From: Pyrus communis
Taxonomy: Eukaryota > Streptophyta > Magnoliopsida > Rosales > Rosaceae
NCBI RefSeq assembly: GCF_963583255.1
Contig: NC_084807.1
Coordinates: 19,662,072-19,726,071 of the forward strand
Length of the DNA: 64,000 nt
Reading direction: 5' to 3'
This document shows positions 32,777-42,724 of the stretch, piece after piece. Position numbers and translations under genes: made by a program. Positions within the stretch are counted from its first letter, which is position 1. Every line of letters begins with the position of its first letter. The notes beneath the pieces are model-generated. The model worked only from the letters and a program-made list of their open reading frames with translations. It had not been told where the DNA came from and made no database searches.

Positions 32777-33232
32777 AATATATGAAGATACAAAGCCTTC
32801 TAAACTTCAATCAAGTTATTTTGGCTAAGAAGAATTCGTACACACAAGCACCGAAAAAACTGAAACAAAAGCCAAGAACCTAGCAGCAAAACTAGTAACA
32901 GGATCAGAATTTGTGGCGCATTGCTACATGCATTTTATGAGTTACAAACTGTGACAGACATTATGTGCAGAACACATGCTTCCATCCCTAAAGCACTTGT
33001 GAACTAAATCTGTCTTCTCCCACCACTTGTTTCATCTGATGCCAAAATCCAGTGCATGCAAACGGACTTACAACACAACTCGTCTACCTAATCGCTTAAA
33101 GGCTAACGACCTGACAACTTTCGCTGCTTCGCTCCGATCTGTCACACATCACCGAGCACAGCAGCTACTTTAGGAAAACACCTACTATCAACAGACACAT
33201 GTTTCCATATGCAATCATCCATAAGGGCCAAT

Positions 33233-34162
33233 TCACTTGCCGTCCTCTCCATCACCATTTCCATGCCCACCGGCTGAGGTCCCCTGGCCATCACCACCTG
33301 CCCCAGAATCAGAGGCGTCTTGCTTGCTTCCTCCACGCCCATCATTTGGGCCTCCAGCTGAATTTGGGCCACCACTACCACCACCATGTGTGGCCTCAGT
33401 ATGAAGCATGGAAGGCATGCCATTAGGCCCTCCAGGTCTCATTCCCATTTGCCCTTGCATGGCTTGTTGGTGCTGCTGTGGATCGTGCATTTGATGCATG
33501 TTATTGAACTGCATCGGCATCTTTGGGGAGAAAATACCCTGTTGCTGAGCCATTGCTGCTGCCTGAGGATGTTGCATGTAATATCCCGCCTGTTGCATAG
33601 CAGGATGTGGGGCCATCTGCAAGTGTTGAAACATAGATGATAAGCATGGATAGAAAAGACGAATCAGTAAAACATCAAGTCATGCTTACTACTCCCACCT
33701 GGGGAGGCGCAGCTGGTGCCTGTGGTTGCGCATCGGCAATTGCTGCTAAATACATCAGATTCTTTTGAAGCAGAGCCTGGTACCTAAATCACCAAATTTG
33801 CAATAAGAAAAATCATATCCAAAAATCATAATAGGGAGACCGCCATGAAATGAATGGCCAATGGTAACACCACACTCCACACACCCCCCCCCCCCCCCCC
33901 CCTCTCCTTTCTTCTTCTCCCATATCAATAAATGCGTAAAATCAGTTTAACTAATCCAACAATTAGAATAGTAAACAAGTTCTTAACATTAAGGATCTTA
34001 TTATCAATGATACCAATACAAAACATGAGGCTAGTTCGAAATTCTAGCATCTCTAACCAGTCAGATTAAGCTCTCTAATTTATAAGAGACAAGTGCAATC
34101 AATTGTATACAGCCCCAGCATATAACTAAAAACATAATTCACACAAATGCATGTGTGTCTCG

Positions 34163-34204
<42 letters not shown>

Positions 34205-36423
34205 GTGAGCGAGAGAGAGAGGGTTTACTGAGCACATTCAGCAAGTTTTCCAAGATTTTGATTATCCAATATTGCCAGAATCAACTTTTTGTTGTCATCA
34301 AGGTACTGCATCAAGAATTTAAAAACACATTATTAATAGATACTTTAAATTCCGATGCACATCAAGTGAGATCCAATAGCATACTTAATAATCAAGGTGG
34401 ATATCCAGAAATATCAACAACAAAATAACTGTACCACAGACAACTTAGATCCAAGTTATATCAACGGTGCCAGTAATTATCAGCCTATTATAAATTCAGG
34501 GGAAAGTAATTAAATCAATTAAAACCATACATGAAGAGAGCAACATTGTACATGATGCAAAAAAAGGCTACAGTCATCCTCAAATCTGAAGATGACAAGT
34601 AACAACATAAGATACTAGCATCTAATGCTGGTAATGATCATCGTATGTCTTAATTCTTCATCAATTTTAGGTTCAAAAAAGTATAATTCAACCTTTCAAA
34701 TGAGCTTCTCGGTTATATGGAAATTTTTGGAAAAACATCAACCTTATCTGTGACTTTATCTAACTACTCACTAGCTTAGGGTTTCAGACAATGAAGATTT
34801 GGGAGAGAGTAACTGAGCATAGATTGAAGCAAGAAACACGGTCTCAGACAATCAATTCGGGTTCATACTAGGGCACTCGATTATGGAGGTAATCTATCTC
34901 TTACAAAAATTGATGAAATAATATAGAGGCATGCAAAAGAATTTGAACATGGTCTTCATAGATTTGGAAAAAGCGTATAATAAGGTCCCAAGAAAAATTC
35001 TTTGGACGATTCTAGAGAAAAAGGAGTATGAGTAGCACATATCCAAGTAATAAAGAATAAGTATGATATGTATGATGGAGCAAGGACTACACTAAGAACT
35101 CATGAAGGACAACTGAAAGCTTTCCCATAACCATAGGGTTACACCAAGGCTCAACTTTAGGTCTTACCATTTTGCATTGGTAATGGACGAGTTAACGATA
35201 CATATTCAAGATGATATCCCTTGGTATATGCTTTTCGCAGAAGACAAAGTGAGTGCTGATAGATGAAACGCATGTGGGAGTAAATACAAAACTTAACCTT
35301 TGGCGGGAGGTGTTAGGAATCTAAAGGTCTTCGTCTAAGTAGGTCAAAGACAGAATATATAGGGTGCAAGTTATGTGGGAATGGGGTTCCGAATGAGATA
35401 GGGGTGAGGATTGGAGACTAGGAAGTACCGAAGATTTGAACCCTTCGTTATTTTGGATCTATCTTGCAAAAGAAAATAGAATTGAATGGATATCCCAACC
35501 ATAGAATACAAGCTAGATGGATGAAATGGAAGATAAGATAAGAGAAAACCGGTTAAGATGGTTTGGACATGTGAACCGAGGACCTACAAATGCTCCAGTT
35601 AATGCGATTATGAGATTGAGGCTCGGGGCAAAGGGGGTAGATGAAGACCTTAGAAGACTTAGAGAGAGAATTTAAGAAAAGATATGGAGTACTTGGAGCT
35701 ATGGAATACTTGGAGCAAAACCGGACACAGTGGTGTTCTAGGATTCATACAGCTAACCCCACTTAGTGGGATAAGGCTTTGTTGTTGTATCAAGAATCCT
35801 GGTCTCGTAAATAAGAACAGACATCTTAGGTGACAAGAGAACTATATCATGTCTGCCTTGATCTCCAATTCAGGGGAGACTGGTAACCAGTGAAACAAAA
35901 TCTGCACAGCAGTAGAGTAACTAGATAGCTTCTCAACATGAAATCCAGTGGCCAGAAGGCTGATCGAGGGAAAAATCTTAACAGACAATAAATATTGAGT
36001 TAATATTTGATTTCCGTCTGCATAGACGCTGCTTACAACATGAATCAGTATTCTTAATTTCTTATTGGTTTCGTTGTTCTCTTCACACTCTCAGCCAACA
36101 GTAGTTCAAAACTCTATAAATGATCATCACCTATGATACATCAGTCCACCATAAAACTATACAACAACAGCGGGACTTATCGAATTCCTCCCTAAATATC
36201 GTCAGCTAAAGGGCTCTCTTATATGCAGAACAAAATTTAACAAATTTTATTCAAGTAATCACAACTAACATAACAAAAAATTAAGGAAAAACCCAGAAAA
36301 CAATTAACAGTTAACAGTTTCAAATAAACAAGGGGAAAAGGGTACCTTCTGAATTTGCTCGGTGGTGATGTTAGTGGGAGGAAATGAAGGCATGACGGGG
36401 ATCATTTGCGGTGGCTGCTGCAT
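33233..36423 (-). CDS. GIF2: GRF-interacting factor, GIF2-like (copy 1)
   Basis: Co-activator that binds GRF transcription factors through its SNH (SSXT/SYT) domain and recruits SWI/SNF remodelers, promoting cell proliferation in leaves and floral organs. Exons on minus: 36346-36423, 34229-34305, 33699-33783, 33233-33616, all with GT-AG borders, giving 207 residues. The N-terminus [20 protein letters not shown] is followed by the SNH core ([53 protein letters not shown]). The C-terminal half is Gln/Met/Pro- and then Gly-rich, ending GEDGK as in GIF2/GIF3 types rather than GIF1/AN3. Intron 1 (2 kb) contains an antisense LINE fragment. A telo-box lies in the leader. No break is visible. Confidence 0.93.
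33882..33902. repeat. Poly-C run in GIF2-like intron 2 (copy 1 only)
   Basis: A run of about 18 C residues in the intron between exons 3 and 2. The duplicate lacks it (sequence CGGTACCCCCTCCC near 54722), so it expanded after duplication or contracted in copy 2. A likely error-prone spot for assembly. Confidence 0.8.
34160..34222. repeat. (TG)n(AG)n compound microsatellite
   Basis: TG repeats followed by AG repeats in the GIF2-like intron, 7 bases from the exon 2 donor. The duplicate has a shorter version (54929-54960). A useful length-variable marker. Confidence 0.85.
34797..35795 (+). pseudogene. LINE reverse-transcriptase fragment in GIF2-like intron 1 (copy 1)
   Basis: Antisense to the GIF gene. 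Broken frames read [32 protein letters not shown] (RT motif A region), FAEDKV (degenerate catalytic box), KTEYIGCK and ENRLRWFGHV, ending near TQWDKALLLLYQ-like text. This is the plant non-LTR RT family also seen as small endonuclease/RT-related proteins. Stops and shifts throughout. Present in both duplicates. Confidence 0.8.
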
Positions 36424-36462
36424 CTTTTTTTCTTCCAAAATTCTCTCTGGTTTGGGGAATAC

Positions 36463-36479
36463 AAAACCCTAACCCTAAA
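36463..36479 (-). promoter_or_regulatory. Telo-box in the GIF2-like leader
   Basis: AAAACCCTAACCCTAAA on the plus strand (TTTAGGGTTAGGGTTTT in gene sense), about 40 bases upstream of the ATG. Telo-boxes (AAACCCTAA) are frequent near the 5' ends of plant growth and translation genes. The same box is conserved in copy 2 (57404-57420). Confidence 0.65.
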
Positions 36480-37096
36480 TCAGCCCCCAAAAGAGAAACA
36501 AAATCAATTAGAAGCAGAATTAAGAGGAAAAGGGACGAAGTTAATGGGGTTGAGAGACAGAGAGAGACAAGGGAAGGGCGGTCGAGTGAGAGTAGAGGAA
36601 AGGGGGAGGTGGGAACAAAGATTTTGAAAGCGGATTTAGGGGAACATCTTTTCGGTTTTCGGTTTTGGATGTCGACGAGGTTTCTCGACTTTTAAAGACA
36701 AAATAAAACAAAAAATAAAAATTCTTTTATAATTTCTACATTTACAGCTTTAATAAGCTGACAAAAATTACTCATGTTAGAGCACTTCCAGTGTTGGAAG
36801 CCTCAGGACAACTGCTCATTAAATCCCCTCAAATGAATAGTAATTATCATTGATAAACAATAATTATATTTTGCATCTACATCTCTAAATTGAATAGTTA
36901 TGGCAATAGGTAATAAAATATTAGTATTTTTTATTTTATAAAATAATAAAAAATAATTTTGTTTGTAATTTTAGATAGGATTTTTAATCTGTCTCGTTGC
37001 CCCACGTGTCATTAAATAAGAAATTACAACTCAAAATATTTGAGAAAATATAAAATTGTGGTGTAAGGTTGAAAATAATGATAATATATTTATAGA

Positions 37097-39082
37097 CAAG
37101 GTTCTATAAAACGATAGGAGCTAGTCGGGCGGTGGGCTAGCGCCTAAGCGGATTTAGGTAAATTTCTTATATATTTGTTGACCCTAAAAATTACAAAGCC
37201 TACGCGACGCGCATGCCGAATAACTAATGAGCTAACTACGTCATTCGGTTGATGCGAGGCGTGCCAACTCGTCGGCCGAGCTCGGCCGAGGAGTAAAATT
37301 TGTTGATGTTGCTTTGAGCGCGTTGCTGACTTCTTGATCTTTCAACTACGGCCGAGGAAGGAACAAGTCTCGACCTTTAGGTTCTCGAGCCTGAAGACAA
37401 GGTTGCTCGTTCTGCGAAGTTCATGAATCGTCGGTGCCGGATTCGGTCACAGTGATTATATTCGTAAGAGTATAAGCACGTCGAATCGACATCAAACTAT
37501 ATGGACACAAGTACTCAAAGGAGATGTATGTCTTGATGGTAAATGTGGTTCGGCCGTCAGAATGCCGAACTCTGAAACTCACTTGTGAGTATCCAATCCT
37601 AAAATCATTCGGCGTTCAATGTGCCGAATGTCATAACTTGTAACACCTTACTTCATCGAGAAGGCTAATAACATGACCTCTGCCAATAAGGATTTGAAAA
37701 CCCTTCTCGACCGAGACTTGGATAGGTAACCAGTTGGCCTCGACGCAGTGTTATTTATCCAAACTGAAGGTGCTCCTTAGTCGGCTGATTCTACGGCAAC
37801 AATGCTGTTTATCCAAACTGAAGATGTTCGCTGGTTGCCTTCACAATGCTGTTTATCCAAACTGAAGATGTGTCGGCGGAAAAAGAAAATAAAAAAATCT
37901 CAAGATGTTTGAGAGGTTTGCGTAGGGCAATTGTGTGTTGAATTGGAGAAAAGTTGAATGATGCACTCTACTCTCTATTTATAGCAACAAATCTTCCTTA
38001 CAATCAAGTTGAAACCATACTCGGACTAAGACTCCTTATTCTGATCTGACTCTATCTCGACCAATCCTACTCTTATTAGGACTTTGAACTCACCCCCCTT
38101 TTTAGGCCGTATCCATTGCTGGTCGAGAATCCATATTGCATTAGGACCCCTTATCGTACTGGGACTTCGACCCATCACTCCTTCTTGCAATAGGACTCGA
38201 CCACCTTCACTGAACAACCCAGGACCGCTAGGCAGCCCATAGTATACTTGGAAAAGCCTTGGGCCGAACATAAATCTACGCTCGGCCCGATAATATTATT
38301 TTGGGCCCAAACAATATTGTATGAATTAATTAAATTAACTATATCAGATGTAAATAATTATTGAATAATATGTTATTTCTTATAGAAGAACATACAAATA
38401 TGAATGTTTTATGTACATATATAATATGCTTGCCTAGGAAAAAAAATACAAAATATTATCTAAATAATTTATAATTTATATAACATACATATAATATAAT
38501 ATACAGACATACGTGTATATATATATATCCTAAACTTGTAAGTGGGTGATGACATATAACATTTATATAAAAAGCCCACACAAGTAGGTGGTCCTTAGTC
38601 ATCAGTCATCACCCTTCAAGTAGTAGTTGTCCAACTTGTTTCACATCACCCAAGGTAGACCTCAATCATCACCAGCTTTTTACATTGGAAAGTGAAATGT
38701 CATTTATATAACCTGTTCGTTTCTTCTTTGCCTTTTCAGAACCTCAAAATTGGATCTTTTAGTCTCTCTTTCTCTCTCTGCACTCTCTTCCCTCACCTTC
38801 GTTCTTCTTCTTCGCCCTTTCAGAAGAATTAAAACCTCAAAATTGGATCTCAAATCCAACTTGCACCACCATAGAATGAAATGTTTAATAGTCTCTCTCT
38901 CTCTCAGGGGCTCTACAAAATTGCAGCGAGTTTGGGATTTGCAACGAGATTCAAACCGCCTAAACTGCCGTATAGCGAGCGCCTATGCGGCAGCCTAAGT
39001 CCTGCCTGCCTAATTGAACGTTTTGGTCTAAATCAGGTCAGAGCTTCACTGCCTAGCGCCTAGGCCGATTTTTAGAACACTG
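37097..39082. mobile_element. hAT-like non-autonomous element (copy a1), holding a solo LTR
   Basis: Inverted ends CAAGGTTCTATAAAAC and ATTTTTAGAACACTG with subterminal GGCGCTAGG/CGCCTAGGC-type repeats. A perfect 8-bp target duplication TTTATAGA (37089-37096 and 39083-39090) is the hAT signature. About 843 bp without the solo LTR and its target duplication. No transposase. Confidence 0.8.
37176..38313. mobile_element. Solo LTR (1138 bp)
   Basis: Starts TGTTGACCCTAAAAATTAC, ends TTGGGCCCAAACA, and is flanked by a perfect 5-bp duplication ATATT (37171-37175 and 38314-38318). The sister hAT copy a2 shows the empty site (near 40800). It contains GCCGA(A/G)-rich text and a plus-strand TATA-like CTATTTATAGC (about 37974). 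No internal retroelement sequence remains, so it is the product of LTR-LTR recombination. Confidence 0.88.
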
Positions 39083-40417
39083 TTTATAGAAAAATTAAAT
39101 CAATTTTTTTTTTCTTTTATACTTTTTCGGATTTTTTTTATTAATTTTTTACATTTTTAATTAATTCTTTACATTTTTTTATTAATTTTTTATGTGGTTG
39201 ATGTCATCCTAACGTCAGTCGTGCATCAGTGCCCTCAGGCACTCGGGTCATTGATTCCTGCCTCCCCTCTCCCGCAGGCCCGCCCCTAGCCCAATTGGCC
39301 GCATGGGTTGGAGCAAGGAAGGCTGGCTATTGGGTTTTTTTGGTCCCCTGTCCATCGGGCTATGCCCTTCGGTGGACTTACTCTTATGTACTAGAGAATC
39401 TACCACTTAAAAAGGGAACTCTCTATATTCTTTGTCACTTTCATGTTTTTGACACAATGCGTTATAATATTATTACGGGAACTGCCGTTAAACTATGAGT
39501 TGACATAAAATTCATGTAGAATTCCACTTTGAGAGAGTTCTCATAATATTTTTGATAATGATGTTGAACACTAATAACTAACTATTTAATCTACTAACAG
39601 TAATAAATTGTATTTATGTGTCCATAATTGGTACTTAAATTGTCTGTATTATAATTGATTGTGTTTGATAATTAAGATTTGATCGTGGAATTGGAAACCA
39701 TCAATTTAGCTCAATGAGAAAAATCCAAATCTTCAATCTATTGAAATTCTCATTAAAAAAAAACATTTCTAAAAATATAAATAATTTACCTTTTCTGCCA
39801 TCTTTTTTTTTTTTTTTTTTGTCAGAAGATAGAATTTTATTGGTTTAAATACGAGTAGTTACATTTACATCTTCTACTAAAACATTAAAAAGAAACTGTG
39901 GACCTTTTCTGCCATTTGACTGTGAAAATATTTTAGTATATAGAAATTAATTAATTTTTTGCTCAAAAGTATAAAGAAATGATTTGTTTGTCTGAGAAAG
40001 AGGAGAGAGAAAGAATGAGAGAACTGAAACGGTGGAATGAGTTTGTGACAGATCCTCCGACACGCCCAAAGTACCAAAGGATCAGGATCTTCTCCTGAGT
40101 AAAGGGTGAGGATCCTTTTGACCAAACCCATCGAACCGTTGAAATTTTAACTAACGGTTACAAACAAGGCCTCTAAAAGTGATCAGTTACTACTGTTGAA
40201 GTAAAAGTCAGAGGAGAAGTCGACTTTTCACTCAGCAAAGTCCCTCCCCACTTCCAACTCCAAATCTTGGAACACTCCAATCCTACTCCGAAACACCTTA
40301 ATCCTGGCTCCTAACATCTGGAAACGCCTCTTACCATCACGAACCAGGGGGCCAATCACCCTCCCCCAGTTCCCAATCGACATATCTCGGCCGTTCCGAA
40401 TCCCAACCAATCCCTGA

Positions 40418-40606
40418 ATGAAGATAAACCTCTTCAGGCTCTGCTTCAGCCTCAAAGTCATCGGCTACTTCACGATCCTCCTCGTTGTTGCCATCATCTC
40501 CGTCTCCTACTATACCATCGTTGTCGTCACTTGGGCACCGAAGCTACTGCACGGCGGGGTGCACTCGTTTCTAGCTTTCTTCATCATCGTAATGTTCCAT
40601 ATTCTG
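40418..40606 (+). pseudogene. Stray duplicate of PAT12-like exon 1
   Basis: Reads MKINLFRLCFSLKVIGYFTI and onward through the first two TM segments, ending at the same CTG|GTAATT donor as the complete genes. The homology stops near 40640, where the sequence jumps into a second copy of the hAT-region repeat (TTGAGAAAATATAAAATT, as near 37041). No downstream exons follow before the next exon 1 copy at 42725, so alone it cannot make the enzyme. Confidence 0.85.
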
Positions 40607-40699
40607 GTAATTCTCAACTTGTTCAGTCATGGATGCTTCAACTTGAGAAAATATAAAATTATGGTGTAAGGTCAAAGATAATGATAAGATAGTTATAGG

Positions 40700-41119
40700 C
40701 AAGGTTCTAAAAAACAGTAGGCGCTAGTCGGGTAGTGGGCTAACGCCTAGCGCCTAGGCGGGATCTAGGCAGGAGCCTAGGAGAATTTAGGTAAATTTCT
40801 TATATATTATATGAATTAATTAAATTTACTATTTCAGATGTAAATAATTTATAATTTATATATATATATATATATAATATATCCCAAACTCATAAGTGTG
40901 TGATGACATATAACATTTATATAAAAAGCCCACACAAGTGGGTGGTCCTCAGTCATCAGTCATCACCCTTCAAGTAGTAGTTGTCCACCCTATTTCACAT
41001 CACCCAAGGTAGACCTCAGTCATCACCAGTTTTTTACCTTGGAAAGTGAAATGTCATTTGTATAACTTGTTCGTTTCTTCTTCTTGGCCTTTTCAGAACC
41101 TCAAAATTGGATCTTTTAG

Positions 41120-41153
<34 letters not shown>

Positions 41154-41567
41154 CGCACTCTCTTCCCTCATTTTCGTTCTTCTTCTTCGCCCTTTTAGAA
41201 GAATCAGAACCTCAAAATTGGATCTCAAATCCAACTTGCGGCACCACATAATGAAATGTTTCCTCTCTATCTCCCTCCCTCACTCCCTCTCTCTCTCTTT
41301 CTCTTCGCACTCTCTCTTCCTCTTCGCACTCTCTCTTCCCTTATCTTCACAAAGACTAGCTGCAAAATTCATCGAGGGTTTGCAAAATTGCAGCGAGTTT
41401 GGGATTTGCAGCGAGATTCAAACTGCCTAAACTACCCGCTTGGCGAGCGCCTAGGCGGGGAGGACGCCTAGGCGGCTGCCTAAGTCCTCCCCGCCAAACT
41501 GAACGTTTTGGTCTAAATCGGGTCGGAGCTCCATCGCCTAGCGCCTAGGCCGATTTTTAGAACATTG
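40700..41567. mobile_element. hAT-like element (copy a2)
   Basis: 868-bp sister of the element at 37097-39082 without the solo LTR: CAAGGTTCTAAAAAAC ... TTTTTAGAACATTG, right flank TTTATAGA (41568-41575), left flank decayed to GTTATAGG. It arose with the internal tandem duplication whose junction is near 40640, not by separate insertion. Confidence 0.75.
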
Positions 41568-42724
41568 TTTATAGAAAAATTAAATCATTTTTTTTACTTT
41601 TATATTTTTTCAGATTTTTTATTTATTAATTTTTTACATTTTTTTATTAATTTTTTTATGTGGCCGACGTCACCCTAACGTCAGCCGTGCATCAGCGCCC
41701 TCAGGCACTTGGCCCGTTGATTTCTGCCTCACCTCTCCCACGGGTTCGCCCCTAGCCCAATTGCCCGCATGGGTTGGAGCAAGGAAGGTTGGCTATTGGG
41801 TTTTTTTGGCCCCCTGTCCACCGGGCTATACCCTCCGGTGGACTTGCTCTTATGTACTAGAGAACCTGCCGCTTAAAAAGGGAACTCTCTATATTCTTTG
41901 TCACTTCATGTGTTTTGGCACAATGCGTTATAACATGATTACGAGAATTGACGTTAAACTATGAGTTGACATAAAATTCATGTAGAATTCCACTTTGAGA
42001 GAGTTCTCATAATATCTTTGATAATAATGTCAAATACTAATAACTAATTATTTAATCTACTAACAATAATAAATTGTATTTATGTGTCCATAATTAGTAC
42101 TTAAATTATTTGCATTATAAGAGCGATTGTGTTTGATAATTAAGATTTGATCGTGGAATTGGAAACCATCAATTTAGTTCAATGAGAAAAATCTAAATCT
42201 TCAATCTATTGAAATTCTCATTAAAAAAATATTTCTAAAATATAAATAATTTACCTTTTCTGCCATCTTTTTTTTTTTGTCAAAAAATAGAATTTTAATG
42301 GCTTAAATAGAGTAGCTACATTTGCATCTTCTCCTAAAACATTAAAAAGAAGTCTGCCATCTGACTGTGAAAATATTTTAGTATAAAGAAATTAATTAAT
42401 TATTTGTTCAAAAGTATAAAGAAATGATTTGTTTGTCTGAGAAAGAGGAGAGAGAAAGAAAGGGAGAACTGAAACGGTGGAATGAGTTTGTGACAGATCC
42501 TACGACACGCCCAAAGTACCAAACTCAGTTACTACTGTTGGAGTAAAAGTCAGAGGAGAAGTCGACTTTTCACTCAGCAAAGTCCCTTCCCACTTCCAAA
42601 CACCTTAATCCTGGCTCCTAACATCTGGAAACGCTTCTTCCCACCGCGAACCAGGAGGCCAATCACCCTTCCCCGGTTCCCAATCGGCATATCTCTGCCG
42701 TTCCGAATCCCAACCAATCCCGGA

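Larger units (their letters stand above)
36780..39383. mobile_element. PIF/Harbinger-like (Tourist type) non-autonomous element with nested insertions
   Basis: Ends GAGCACTTCCAGTG and GGTGGACTTACTC are imperfect inverted repeats flanked by TTA (36777-36779 and 39384-39386), the usual PIF/Harbinger target. The right end region includes GGAGCAAGGAAGG and GGGCTATGCCC. It contains an hAT element which in turn contains a solo LTR. The duplicate's version (about 57704-58039) lacks both. Confidence 0.7.

Noticed and set aside
33199..33640. Overlapping His- and Gly-rich frames opposite the GIF2-like exon 4 (also 54004-54499)
   Set aside because: Shadow frames of the Gln/Gly-rich coding exon.
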